Positions 49,424-58,455 are shown, counted from the stretch's first letter. The stretch is 64,000 nucleotides of DNA from Minwuia sp048007105 (GCF_048007105.1 NZ_CP180352.1:4340001-4404000), one strand, 5' to 3'. Notes: generated from the letters alone by a model not told the origin. A program made the numbers and translations.

Positions 49424-51025
49424 CTACGCCGCCTCCAGGCTGAACCCCTCGTAGCCCTTCTCGACGACCTCGGCGCAGCGTTCGATATAGGCCGGGAAAC
49501 CGCCGATATATGGCATGAAGACCCGCGGCTTGCCGGGCACGTTGGCGCCGACATACCAGGACGAGCAGGTCGAGCGGAGCGAGAGGCCGGCGACGTCGTT
49601 CACGTGCTTCACCCAGGCGTTCTCGGCGTCCAGATCGGCCTCGGCCAGCTTGAGCCCGTTGCGGTCCATGTAGGCAATCAGGCCGGCGATCCATTCGACG
49701 TGCTGCTCGATGGAGGGCAGCATGTTGGTCAGCACCGACGGGCTGCCCGGCCCGGTGACGGTGAACATGTTCGGGAAACCGTGCATCGACAGGCCGAGAT
49801 AGTTGCGCGGCCCGCCGTCCCACTTGTCCTTCAGCTTTTCGCCGCCACGCCCCTGGATGTCGATGTTCAGGATGGCGCCGGTCATGGCGTCGAAGCCGGT
49901 GGCGAAGACGATGGCGTCGAAGGCGTGATCCTTGCCGCCGACGCGGACGCCGGTCTCGGTCAGGCATTCGACCGGCGAACCCGAGATATCGACCAGATCA
50001 ACATTCGGGCGGTTGTAGGTCGCGTAGTAGCCGGTATCGACGCAGAGCCGCTTGCAGCCGATCACATTGTCGGGGCTGAGCAGTTCCGCGGTTTCCGCGT
50101 CCTCGACGATCTCGTGGATCTTCTCGCGCACGAACTCGGCCGCGTAGTCGTTGGCGCTCTTGTCCAGCAGCAGGTCGTTGAAACCGCCGAGGAAGGTGAT
50201 CCCGCCATAGTCCCAGCGCTTCTGGAATATCCGCCGGCGCTCCTCGTCACTTGCGTCATGGGCCGAGACATCCCGGAAATCCAGCATGATGCCGGCCGGC
50301 ATCTTCCGCGCGTCCTCCCTGACCTGCCGGTAGTTGGCCTTCACCCGCTTCACCATCTCCTGGTCGATCGGCGCGTTGTGCGCCGGGATGGCGTAGTTGG
50401 GCGTGCGCTGGAACACGGTCAGGTGCTTCGCCTGTTCGGCGATGATCGGGATCGACTGGATCGCCGAGGAGCCGGTGCCGATGACGCCGACGGTCATGCC
50501 GGTGAAGTCGACGCCGTCCTTCGGCCATTCGCCGGTGTGGTAGATCGGGCCCTTATAGTCGGCCATGCCCTTCACCGAGGGCTTGTTCGGCTGCGAGAGG
50601 CAGCCGGTCGCCATCACCACGAAGCGCGCCGTCAGGTCCTCGCCGTCGCCGACACTGACCCGCCAGAGCCCGGCAGCCTCGTCGAAATGCGCGGCGTTGA
50701 CCGGGCACTCGAAACGGATGTCGGGGCGCAGGTCGTAACGGTCGGCGATGTGGTTGGCGTATTTCAGGATCTCGGGCTGCGGCGCGTAGCGCTCGGTCCA
50801 CTCCCACTCCTGCTCCAGTTCCGGGTCGAACTGCATGGAATACTGCATGCTCTCGACGTCGCAGCGCGCGCCGGGATAGCGGTTCCAGTACCAGGTGCCG
50901 CCGACGCCGTCGCCGCGCTCGAAGACCCGCGTCTTCAGGCCCAGTTCACGGCCCTTGATCAGCATGTACATGCCGGCAAAACCGGCGCCCACGACCAGCA
51001 GGTCCAGATCGGGTTCGTTCGTCAT
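49424..51025 (-). CDS. Flavin-dependent Baeyer-Villiger monooxygenase
   Basis: A 533-residue NADPH- and FAD-dependent enzyme. The FAD Rossmann motif is VVGAGFAGMYML, followed by GGTWYWNRYPGARCDVES. The Baeyer-Villiger fingerprint FxGxxxHTxxWP appears as YKGPIYHTGEWP, and the NADPH Rossmann motif is GVIGTGSSAIQ. The type is cyclohexanone/phenylacetone-monooxygenase-like, turning ketones into esters or lactones with oxygen. Length matches. An esterase is encoded nearby on the other strand, but linkage is weak. The substrate cannot be predicted. Confidence 0.92.
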   Translation of the reverse strand: MTNEPDLDLLVVGAGFAGMYMLIKGRELGLKTRVFERGDGVGGTWYWNRYPGARCDVESMQYSMQFDPELEQEWEWTERYAPQPEILKYANHIADRYDLRPDIRFECPVNAAHFDEAAGLWRVSVGDGEDLTARFVVMATGCLSQPNKPSVKGMADYKGPIYHTGEWPKDGVDFTGMTVGVIGTGSSAIQSIPIIAEQAKHLTVFQRTPNYAIPAHNAPIDQEMVKRVKANYRQVREDARKMPAGIMLDFRDVSAHDASDEERRRIFQKRWDYGGITFLGGFNDLLLDKSANDYAAEFVREKIHEIVEDAETAELLSPDNVIGCKRLCVDTGYYATYNRPNVDLVDISGSPVECLTETGVRVGGKDHAFDAIVFATGFDAMTGAILNIDIQGRGGEKLKDKWDGGPRNYLGLSMHGFPNMFTVTGPGSPSVLTNMLPSIEQHVEWIAGLIAYMDRNGLKLAEADLDAENAWVKHVNDVAGLSLRSTCSSWYVGANVPGKPRVFMPYIGGFPAYIERCAEVVEKGYEGFSLEAA

Positions 51026-51112
51026 CGCGTCTCAATGCTCCCCAACATTGCCCGGGCATTCAATCACGCGATTCAGGCGACGTGAACCCGCGCGGGCCGC
51101 ATGGGAGACAAC

Positions 51113-51871
51113 CTAGCTTGCGACAGGTACTGGCATCTGGTCCCATGTCTGTCCACGATACTCCCGCCCGGTTTTCTTCTTGTTGGGGCCGCCCCACTGC
51201 TTGAAGAAGAACGCAACATCGTCAGCAACGCAGTGTTCGAAGATCTCATCCGCCCATTCGATGTCTATGGGGCGAGATCCAGGCCCCGACTCACCGCCGA
51301 CGATTGCCCAGTCGATGTCCCTGAGATTTATTGCACCAACAGAGCCAATCAAAGGCTCGAAGGAAATGAAACGGATATGGGCGGGACATCTCGACAGTTC
51401 TTCAACTCTCTGTGCGACCCTGGCGTCCTCAACCGAAGTCCCCAACCAAACATTTGGCAGTGGATCGCCGGGCCGATCCTCCAAGAATTCTCTCATCCGC
51501 TCCGGTCGTTTGGTCAGAATCTGGAACGTGTGAATGGTGGCCTTCTCCATCGTGCCCCAAACACGCTCCACAAATTCGAATGGTACGGATTCCTGGAACA
51601 GATCGGACATGGAGTTGACAAAGACTAACCTTGGGCTGCGCCACCTCAAGGGAGCATCGAGTACGCTCTCGATCAGGTTGACCTGTCCGGTCCAGACAGT
51701 CCGTTTTCCACTCTTGCGCGTCGTGCCTGCATAAGCCTCATGCCCCATCGCCTGAAGTCGACCTGCCATTCGCATTGCGTAGCAGTTGGTACAACCGGCA
51801 GAGAGAACCGAACAACCAGCGACCGGGTTCCATGTGGCGTCAGTCCATTCAATCTCAGATAGCCCAGCCAT
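51113..51871 (-). CDS. Gp37/Gp68 family (DUF5131) protein with three-Cys motif
   Basis: A 252-residue protein with the N-terminal block IEWTDATWNPVAGCSVLSAGCTNCYA, a Cys-x6-Cys-x2-Cys cluster like that of radical-SAM-type proteins, then FVNSMSDLFQESVPFEFV, TKRPERM and WAIVGGESGPGSRP, all typical of the phage Gp37/Gp68 family. The function is not established. Its ATG overlaps the stop of the TcmP gene (TGATG), so the pair is coupled. The local base composition (about half G+C) is well below that of the flanks, pointing to horizontal transfer. AGGGGG precedes the start. Confidence 0.88.
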   Translation of the reverse strand: MAGLSEIEWTDATWNPVAGCSVLSAGCTNCYAMRMAGRLQAMGHEAYAGTTRKSGKRTVWTGQVNLIESVLDAPLRWRSPRLVFVNSMSDLFQESVPFEFVERVWGTMEKATIHTFQILTKRPERMREFLEDRPGDPLPNVWLGTSVEDARVAQRVEELSRCPAHIRFISFEPLIGSVGAINLRDIDWAIVGGESGPGSRPIDIEWADEIFEHCVADDVAFFFKQWGGPNKKKTGREYRGQTWDQMPVPVAS

Positions 51872-52749
51872 CAATCCCCCTGTGAAGCCTTGAGCACGCC
51901 CTTTGCTAGTTTGGTCGCCAAACCACGAGCCCGATCGCTTGGGTTCGCAAGGGCGAAAATCAGGTAGTACCATGGGAACCCGCGCGTACCGAGCGGTATC
52001 ATCTGGTCCAGAACACCGCCCGCGAAAACGCGGTTCATGCGCCCCGCCATGAACTTGGCCACGCTCTCGGAAGTCACATTGCGGGACCGCCTTTCAACCG
52101 AGTCGCTGAACAAGTCGGGCTCTTCGGAAGTATCGACAAACGCGGTTTCCCATTCGGCCGTGCCGAGAAGCCGCGTTATTGAAGCCCGAGCCTCCGGTGT
52201 CACACCGCCGTCAGCACTAATCTGTCGGAATACACCCAAACCAGCTGGAAATAGATACCACAGGTCGATTGCCTTTGTCGCAGCAATAACTTCAATTGTT
52301 TCCCATGCAACTTGGTTTCCAAATGGATCCAGAAAAACTATCGCCCTTGTATTCGCCCAACTGGTCATTGCACACAGTTCTTGGATTTCTGCGTTCGCAT
52401 CACCTTGCTTGAATTCCATAGAAGCAAATCGGCGATGTGCTGCAAACCTGCCCCTTAGAGCCTCAATTGCCGCTCTCCTTGCTTCGATAAAGACATATCG
52501 GTCAAAGGGAGGCTCAATTTCAGCCGCGCGCACTGCTGACCCAGCCAGCACGGTTTGAGTCTCTGGGTTCCCCAACAGCTGACCCGATGTGTCCCGTTGA
52601 GGCACCTCACCGGAGCCAGCGAAGCCGTCAATATACATTGTATGGAAGTGCTGTCTCGAAAGCGCGATCTGATAGCTCTGCAGATAGCTCTCAATGACCG
52701 CCAATTTCTTGCCGGTAGACCCTGTGCTTCCAAACGTGCGTTGCGCCAT
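51871..52749 (-). CDS. tcmP: Three-Cys-motif partner protein TcmP
   Basis: A 292-residue protein of the TcmP family, named because it is regularly encoded beside a three-Cys-motif protein, as it is here. Typical parts are KKLAVIESYLQSYQIAL, YIDGFAGSGEVP, RYVFIEA and AIVFLDPFGNQVAWETI; the last resembles the DPxG active-site region of Rossmann methyltransferases, so a methyltransferase-like fold is likely. GGAG lies seven bases before the ATG. Base composition is low for the window. It has its own candidate promoter upstream. Confidence 0.88.
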   Translation of the reverse strand: MAQRTFGSTGSTGKKLAVIESYLQSYQIALSRQHFHTMYIDGFAGSGEVPQRDTSGQLLGNPETQTVLAGSAVRAAEIEPPFDRYVFIEARRAAIEALRGRFAAHRRFASMEFKQGDANAEIQELCAMTSWANTRAIVFLDPFGNQVAWETIEVIAATKAIDLWYLFPAGLGVFRQISADGGVTPEARASITRLLGTAEWETAFVDTSEEPDLFSDSVERRSRNVTSESVAKFMAGRMNRVFAGGVLDQMIPLGTRGFPWYYLIFALANPSDRARGLATKLAKGVLKASQGD

Positions 52750-52772
52750 GACAATGCTCCGAAACTACAATT

Positions 52773-52801
52773 GCACTATCACATCACCGCCAAATGTTCA
52801 A
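52773..52801 (-). promoter_or_regulatory. Candidate sigma-70 promoter of the tcmP pair
   Basis: On the minus strand TTGAAC (52801-52796) and TAGTGC (52778-52773) are separated by 17 bases, 24 bases before the tcmP ATG, in an AT-rich patch. The -10 element is poor. Confidence 0.3.
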
Positions 52802-52851
52802 TTTTTGTTCCCGACTTGCAAACCAAGCAGTCCGCGCGCCCAGCCAGAGGT

Positions 52852-53577
52852 TCAATCGAAGCCGTGATAGCGGACGAAGTTCTCGTTCGGCTCGCGGTCG
52901 GAGCGGACGTGGTTGGCGACGAAGCTGTCATCGGGCCAGCCCATGGCGATGGCGGTCATGATCACCTCGTCCTCCGGCACGCCGATCACGTCGCGGACGA
53001 TGTCGGAGCGCATGATGCCCTGCCCGTTGGTGACGCAGCCCAACCCCTTCGACCAGGCGGCCAGCGCGATGCCATAGCCGATGGCGCCCATGTCGAAATG
53101 CACCACCGCGCCAGGGTCGAGATCCCGGTCATAGGTCAGGATCAGGGAGACCGGGGCGTCGAACTGCCGGAAGCCACGCAGCACCCAGTCCTGCCGGCCT
53201 TCCTTGTCGTCGCGGGCGATGCCCATGGCGGCGAACAGGCGCTTGGCGATGTCGACCTGGCGGAAGCGGTGGATGCCGTCATAGGGCTTGTGGGTGACGA
53301 TGTCGCGCTTCACCTCGGCGTTCGCCTGCGTCATCGCCGCCATGTTGCGCCGCCGCACCTCGTCCAGCGCCTCGCCGGTCAGCACGTGCACATGCCAGGG
53401 CTGGGTGTTCATGGAAGACGGGGCGTACTTGGCCAGCCGGATGACCTCGTCGATCAACTCGCGCGGCACAGGGTCCTTCTTGTAGCCGCGCACGCTGCGC
53501 CGCGAGGTCACAAGGGTGTCGAAATCCATGCCTTCGGTCGGGTCGGGCATCTTCTTCATGCTGGTCTGCTCGTTCAT
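52852..53577 (-). CDS. Nitroreductase-family flavoprotein
   Basis: A 241-residue FMN enzyme. RRSVRGYKKDPVPRELIDEVI, AKYAPSSMNTQPWHVHVLTG and the late GIVPEDEV-like IGVPEDEVIMTAIAMGWPDD are typical of NAD(P)H-dependent nitroreductases. The physiological substrate is unknown. Its ATG overlaps the stop of the enoyl-CoA hydratase gene (ATGA at 53574-53577), so the two form an operon. The open frame upstream of the chosen start is a shadow of that gene. Confidence 0.9.
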   Translation of the reverse strand: MNEQTSMKKMPDPTEGMDFDTLVTSRRSVRGYKKDPVPRELIDEVIRLAKYAPSSMNTQPWHVHVLTGEALDEVRRRNMAAMTQANAEVKRDIVTHKPYDGIHRFRQVDIAKRLFAAMGIARDDKEGRQDWVLRGFRQFDAPVSLILTYDRDLDPGAVVHFDMGAIGYGIALAAWSKGLGCVTNGQGIMRSDIVRDVIGVPEDEVIMTAIAMGWPDDSFVANHVRSDREPNENFVRYHGFD

Positions 53578-54377
53578 GCGACATCCGTGAAGTTGGGGGC
53601 ACGCTTGCCGAGGCCGGCCTTCACCGCCTCGATCTGGTTGGGGCTGCCGATCAGCTTCTCCTGCTCGACCGACTCGGCCAGCAGAATCGCCGCCTCGTCG
53701 GCGTCGGCAACCATGTTCAGAAGGCGCTTGGAGCCGCGCACGGCGTCCGGGCTCTTCGACGCGATCTCCCGCGCCATGGCCATCGCGGCCGCATAGGGAT
53801 TTTCCTCGACCCGGGTGGCGAGGCCGATATCGACCGCTTCCTGACCTGTCACCTGACGGCCGGTATAGGTCAGCTCGCGGGCGATGTCGTCGCGCAGCAG
53901 GGTCCGCATCAGGGCGAGGCCCGCCATGTCGGGTACCAGGCCCCACTTGATCTCGAGCACCGACATGCGGGCGTCCGGCGCAATGAGGCGGATGTCGGCG
54001 CCCAGCGCGATCTGGCAGCCACCGCCGAAGGCGACGCCGGTCACCGCGGCGATCACCGGTTGCGGCATCTGCCGCCAGATCCAGACCGCCTGCTGGGCGT
54101 GGTTGGCGATGCCGTGGGTGCGCGGCGTCAGCCGGCCGACGGACGACCCCTCGCCGTCGCCCATCTTCTTGAAGTTGCCGAAATCGAGACCGGCGCAGAA
54201 GGCGCGGCCCTCGCCCGACAGCACGACCGCGCGGACGCTGCCATTGCCGGCCAGTTCCTCGCCGGTATCGCGGAGCGCGTTGAACATAGCCATGTCCAGC
54301 GCGTTCATCTTGTCCGGCCGGTTCAGCCGCACGTCGGCGACGCCATCGGCGATCGATACGGATATTCTGTCGCTCAT
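53574..54377 (-). CDS. Enoyl-CoA hydratase/isomerase family protein
   Basis: A 267-residue crotonase. The oxyanion-hole sequences are GEGRAFCAGLDFG and VTGVAFGGGCQIALGADIR. At the usual catalytic Glu positions the segment reads MSVLEIKWGLVPDMAG; the second Glu is Asp here, which is found in several crotonases with isomerase or other activities, so simple hydratase activity is not certain. The ATG at 54377 has GGGGAGG upstream. It is coupled to the nitroreductase gene. Confidence 0.88.
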   Translation of the reverse strand: MSDRISVSIADGVADVRLNRPDKMNALDMAMFNALRDTGEELAGNGSVRAVVLSGEGRAFCAGLDFGNFKKMGDGEGSSVGRLTPRTHGIANHAQQAVWIWRQMPQPVIAAVTGVAFGGGCQIALGADIRLIAPDARMSVLEIKWGLVPDMAGLALMRTLLRDDIARELTYTGRQVTGQEAVDIGLATRVEENPYAAAMAMAREIASKSPDAVRGSKRLLNMVADADEAAILLAESVEQEKLIGSPNQIEAVKAGLGKRAPNFTDVA

Positions 54378-54489
54378 CGAGCAGCCTCCCCTGATTGCCT
54401 GCGTCTTATACCAGTAAAGATTTCCCCTGACAGTCCGGGTGCGCCATGTTGGACTCGAGCGCACACGCACGAACAAGGGGAGTCTCGCG

Positions 54490-55281
54490 ATGATCGTCGA
54501 GCAGATCTGGACCGGCAACGCCTACCGCAACTTCAATTACCTGATCGTCTGTCCCGAGACCGGCGAGGCGATGGCGATCGATCCGCTGGATCACGAGAAG
54601 TGTCTGGCCACGGCGAAGGACAAGGGATGGACCATCACCCAGGTCCTGAACACCCACGAACACGGGGACCATACCGGCGGCAACCGGCAGGTGATCGAGG
54701 CCACGGGCGCGAAGCTGCTGGCGCACGCCAATGCGAAGGACAAGATCCGCGGGATCGATGTCGGCCTGCAGGCCGGCGACGTCATCAAGGTCGGCAAGAC
54801 CGTCGAGATCGAGGCGCTGGACACGCCCGGCCACACGATGTGCCACATCTGCCTGCTGACTCGCACCGACCAGCCCGCCTTGATCAGCGGCGACACCATG
54901 TTCAATGCCGGCGCCGGCAACTGCCACAATGGCGGGCATCCGGCGGAACTCTACGACACCTTCGTCAAGCAGCTCGACGCGCTGCCCGACGACACGCTGA
55001 TCTATCCGGGCCACGACTACATCACCAACAACCTTGCCTTTACCCTGGACCGCGAACCCGACAACGCGAAGGCGAAGAGCCTGCTGGCCGAGCTGGAAGG
55101 CCAGGATCCGTCGGCGGCGATGGTCACCACCATGGGCCTGGAAAAGGAGGTGAACACCTTCTTCCGGTTGCGCAGCGCGAGCGTGATCGACGCGCTCAGG
55201 GAGAAGTTTCCGGACCTGCCGAAGGACCCGTCGCCGAAGGACGTCTTTCTGAAATTGCGGGAATTGCGCAACAGCTGGTAG
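54490..55281 (+). CDS. Metallo-beta-lactamase-fold hydrolase, glyoxalase II-like
   Basis: A 263-residue protein with the zinc motif THEHGDHTGGN, a second His in TPGHTMCHIC, the bridging Asp in SGDTMFNAG and a last His in YPGHDY, the pattern of hydroxyacylglutathione hydrolase (glyoxalase II). The C-terminal helical region is also present, but its substrate residues differ from classical GloB, so a related thioesterase is possible. AAGGGGAG lies before the ATG. It is divergent from the enoyl-CoA hydratase gene. Confidence 0.85.
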   Translation: MIVEQIWTGNAYRNFNYLIVCPETGEAMAIDPLDHEKCLATAKDKGWTITQVLNTHEHGDHTGGNRQVIEATGAKLLAHANAKDKIRGIDVGLQAGDVIKVGKTVEIEALDTPGHTMCHICLLTRTDQPALISGDTMFNAGAGNCHNGGHPAELYDTFVKQLDALPDDTLIYPGHDYITNNLAFTLDREPDNAKAKSLLAELEGQDPSAAMVTTMGLEKEVNTFFRLRSASVIDALREKFPDLPKDPSPKDVFLKLRELRNSW

Positions 55282-55428
55282 CCAATTTGCCTCGAATTCC
55301 CTTATTCTGGAATCGTTCAACATTGTGCTGGCGGTTCGTTGGGGGCACCGCTAGCGTGGTATTTGTATCGTACCGCTGAGAATCCGGGCCAACCGGAAGC
55401 GGGACGGCGTAGAGGGAAAAGGGGCGAG

Positions 55429-56877
55429 ATGGCGCGTTACGAAACCCTGTCCGGGGGTCGCGGCGGGCAGATTTTCTTCCGGCCGAAGCGGCGCAACGCC
55501 GATGCGCGGCCCGGCGAGGATCTGCTGGAAGTGACCCTGTCCGGGCAACCGGTACGGATCAACGACTATTCCCTTTCAGGCATCTCCGTCATCGATCCGT
55601 CCAGCCGTTTCGACTGGCAGGGTCAGATCGGACGGGTGGCGGAACTGTCCATCCGGCTGACCGAGGACACACTGTTTGCCGGCAATGTGCGGCTGGTCCG
55701 CACCCAGGAATTGAGCGGCGTCAGCCTGATCGGCTGCGCCTTCGAGGGCGACATGCCCGACCTTTCGGCGATCGCCATCCAGCAGGCGCAGGCGCATCTG
55801 GAGCGCATGACGACGCGAACGCCGTCGCTCGTCTCTGCCCAGGTGCCGATGGCCTACCGCGCTCTCTGTTCGGACGTGCTGCAGTTGCTGAACTGGCACC
55901 GGCAGCAGGTCGAGACCTTCCACCGGCAATTCGATGACGAGGCCGAGGAAGAAGCGCTTGAGACCGCCTGCCAGGTCATCGAGCAACCGGTGCTGGAAGA
56001 GTGGCGGCAGCTCTGGCAGCGGGGCGAGGACATCGTCCGCGGCCTGCAGCCCGACTCCGCGGCCTTCGATGCGACCAAGCGCTACACCGAGCAGGTGCTG
56101 ACGCCGGCCTTCATGGGCGGTCCGATCTGGGAACGCAGCTTCAGCAAGCCGCTCGACTATCCCGGCGACTTCGAAGTCATGAAGATGGTCTACGACTGGG
56201 CCCGGAAAGGCGCCACGCCGACGGACCGCATGGTCCACCGGATCGGCCTGGAAGTTGCCGAATGCATCGCCACGCGCATGGTGCTGGTGCAGCAGGCGAT
56301 CGCCGCGACCATCGCCGAGCACGGCAATGCCGGCCCGGCGCGCATCACCAGCCTCGGCTGCGGCCCGGCGAAGGAGGTCGAGAATGTGCTCAGCGCCTCG
56401 CGCATGAGCGGCTCCGCCGTCTTCACCCTGATCGACCAGGATCTCGATGCGCTGGACGATACCTTCACACGACTGACGCCGAAGGTACGCCGGCTGTCAC
56501 CGCACGTGCAGCTCGAACTCCTGCACGAAAGCTTCCTGCGCGTCGTGCGCGGCGGCATGGCCGGCCAGAGCATCAAGGGCCAGCATCTGATCTACACGGT
56601 CGGCCTGGTCGACTATCTCAGCGCCTCGATGGCGCGGTCGATGGTGTTCCGGCTCTACAAGAAGCTGGCGCCCGGCGGGCTGCTGATCGTCGGCAACATG
56701 GCCGATTCGAAACTCAGCAACTTCTGGCCGATGGAATTCATCGCCGACTGGCGTGTGAAGTACCGGAGCCGGGAGGAGATGACGGACATGGCCGTGCTTT
56801 GCCCGAACGCCTCGGTGGAGGTGCGGCGCGAACAGACCGGCCGGGTGTGGATGCTCTACGTTCGGAAGCCCGCCTGA
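55429..56877 (+). CDS. PilZ domain fused to SAM-dependent methyltransferase
   Basis: A 482-residue protein. Residues about 10-110 are a PilZ domain with both cyclic-di-GMP motifs intact: RxxxR (Arg18-Arg22 in RPKRR) and DxSxxG (Asp46-Gly51, DYSLSG). Residues about 115-270 are helical, including WERSFSKPLDYPGDFEVMKMVYD. Residues about 300-482 are a class I methyltransferase with motif I SLGCGPAKE (308-316). The helical block plus methyltransferase recalls, from memory, the proteins annotated as PhcB-like, which make hydroxy-fatty-acid methyl ester signals in Ralstonia. It converges with a membrane kinase gene 13 bases away. The reaction and ligand control are inferred. Confidence 0.8.
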   Translation: MARYETLSGGRGGQIFFRPKRRNADARPGEDLLEVTLSGQPVRINDYSLSGISVIDPSSRFDWQGQIGRVAELSIRLTEDTLFAGNVRLVRTQELSGVSLIGCAFEGDMPDLSAIAIQQAQAHLERMTTRTPSLVSAQVPMAYRALCSDVLQLLNWHRQQVETFHRQFDDEAEEEALETACQVIEQPVLEEWRQLWQRGEDIVRGLQPDSAAFDATKRYTEQVLTPAFMGGPIWERSFSKPLDYPGDFEVMKMVYDWARKGATPTDRMVHRIGLEVAECIATRMVLVQQAIAATIAEHGNAGPARITSLGCGPAKEVENVLSASRMSGSAVFTLIDQDLDALDDTFTRLTPKVRRLSPHVQLELLHESFLRVVRGGMAGQSIKGQHLIYTVGLVDYLSASMARSMVFRLYKKLAPGGLLIVGNMADSKLSNFWPMEFIADWRVKYRSREEMTDMAVLCPNASVEVRREQTGRVWMLYVRKPA

Positions 56878-56890
56878 GCCGCGTTCCGCC

Positions 56891-58372
56891 TCAGGATGCC
56901 TTGCGCATCCCGCCTTCCGGCGAATCGTCGAACTCGGCAAAGCCGCTGAACCGGGAAGCGGGCAGCGAGACGGTGAACTCCGTGCCCTCGCCCAGCCGGC
57001 TTTTCAGTTCCACGGTCCCGCCATGCAGGCCGACGATGTGGCGCACCAGCGGCAGGCCGAGGCCGGTACCGCCATGGTCGCGGGCGAAGGCGTTCTGGAT
57101 CTGCGTGAAGGGCTCGAAGATCCGTTCCTGGTCTTCCGGCGCGATGCCGATGCCGGTATCGGCGACCGAGATCTTGCAGGCGCCGTCATTGTCCCGCCAG
57201 TAGCGGATGCGGATCGCGCCGGCCGACGGCGTGAACTTGATGGCGTTGGACAGAAGATTGACCATGACCTGCTGCATCAGGCGGCGGTCGGCGCGCAGGA
57301 TCGGCGTCCACTCGCTCGGCTCGACGGAGAGCCGGACGCCCTTGGCGCTGGCCATCTGCTGGCACATGCGGGCCGAGCGCGTGACCATCTCCCGGATGTT
57401 CACGTCCCGCTCGTCGATCGACATCACGCCCGACTCGCTCTTCGAGTAGTCGAGAATGTCGTTGATGATCGACAGCAGGTGATGGGCGCTGTGGTGAATG
57501 TCCTCGGCGTAGGTCTGATACTTCGGCGACCCCAGAGGCCCGTACATGCCGGCTTTCAGAATGTCGGAGAATCCCAGGATGGCGTTCAGCGGCGTGCGCA
57601 GTTCGTGGCTCATGGTGGCGAGAAACTCCGTCTTGGCCTGGTTCGCGCCGACCGCCTCGTTCTTCAGTTCGATGGCGATCTCGGACGCACGTTCCAGGGC
57701 GAGGTAGCGGGAAAACTTCTGCCGCCATCCCAGTTCCAGGGCGTAGCAGGCGAAGATCGAGACCCCGAGCGACATGGTCAGGAAGAAGATGTTGTTGACC
57801 AGGGTCCATTCGGGCAGGGGATTGACGACGACGGCGACGGCCAGATACGCGACGTAGAGGGCGACCGATACGGCCACCGCATAGACCAGCCGGCATTGCA
57901 CCAGCATGGACGCGTAGATGATCACCATGATCAGGCCCGCGTAATAGGTGCCGGCGGCCGGCGGATCGGTGATCGCCACCATTCCGACGATGCCGAGGCC
58001 GGTGTTCAGCATGGCGATCGTCAGTACGAGCTGGGAACGTCGCTGGAAGAAGCGGGTCCAGGTGGAAGCGAAGGCCAGCAGAAGCGTGCCGCAGCCCAGC
58101 ACGTAGCGGATCGCGAGGACGGCGCCCAGGTTGCGTTCGATCAGGTACATGTCCAGCACCCCGAAGAACGCGTAGAGCACGGCGCCGCAGAACAGCGCCA
58201 GCCGCACGAAAGGCAGGACCCGGACGAGATGCTCCCGCCTGTACCGGTCCTCGATCTCACGGTCCTTGAAACGCAATACGATGCGGTTGAGCCCGACAGG
58301 CTCCACATCGTTGCCAACGGACGATGATCTTTCGTCATCCTGATCCGTCATGCGATTGTCGAAAATCGTCAT
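56891..58372 (-). CDS. Multi-pass membrane sensor histidine kinase
   Basis: A 493-residue kinase. Residues about 45-225 hold six or so transmembrane helices with short loops, so it likely senses within the membrane or a hydrophobic ligand. The HisKA has the His in TMSHELRTPLNAILGFSDI, and GPLGSPKYQTYAEDIHHSAHHLLSIINDILD is the long version common in PdhS/DivJ/PleC-type alphaproteobacterial kinases. The HATPase part has NLLSNAIKFT, DTGIGIAPE and GGTGLGLPLV. No receiver is attached or encoded nearby. It converges on the PilZ-methyltransferase gene, and CtrA-type sites lie upstream. An alternative start seven codons later is possible. Confidence 0.88.
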   Translation of the reverse strand: MTIFDNRMTDQDDERSSSVGNDVEPVGLNRIVLRFKDREIEDRYRREHLVRVLPFVRLALFCGAVLYAFFGVLDMYLIERNLGAVLAIRYVLGCGTLLLAFASTWTRFFQRRSQLVLTIAMLNTGLGIVGMVAITDPPAAGTYYAGLIMVIIYASMLVQCRLVYAVAVSVALYVAYLAVAVVVNPLPEWTLVNNIFFLTMSLGVSIFACYALELGWRQKFSRYLALERASEIAIELKNEAVGANQAKTEFLATMSHELRTPLNAILGFSDILKAGMYGPLGSPKYQTYAEDIHHSAHHLLSIINDILDYSKSESGVMSIDERDVNIREMVTRSARMCQQMASAKGVRLSVEPSEWTPILRADRRLMQQVMVNLLSNAIKFTPSAGAIRIRYWRDNDGACKISVADTGIGIAPEDQERIFEPFTQIQNAFARDHGGTGLGLPLVRHIVGLHGGTVELKSRLGEGTEFTVSLPASRFSGFAEFDDSPEGGMRKAS

Positions 58373-58419
58373 CGCCGAATGCGCCCCTTCATTCGAATCG
58401 GACTGTCGCTACTCTGTCC

Positions 58420-58455
58420 TTAATTTTCTCTTAAGAGCCACCCTCAAATCTTAAC
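58420..58455. promoter_or_regulatory. CtrA-type binding sites upstream of the kinase gene
   Basis: TTAA (58420-58423), seven bases, TTAA (58431-58434) is the full TTAA-N7-TTAA box of the alphaproteobacterial regulator CtrA. A further half site TTAAC is at 58451-58455. TTAA is rare in this GC-rich DNA. The box lies 48-62 bases before the kinase start codon at 58372, a promoter position. Confidence 0.55.

Noticed and set aside
51026..52851. Direct repeats, integrase or tRNA edge around the TcmP cassette
   Set aside because: I looked at both flanks and found no matching repeats, recombinase gene or tRNA; transfer is inferred from composition only.
56873..56895. Inverted repeat CCTGAG/CTCAGG between the convergent PilZ-methyltransferase and kinase genes
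   Set aside because: Only six pairs and no T-run on either side, too weak to call a terminator.
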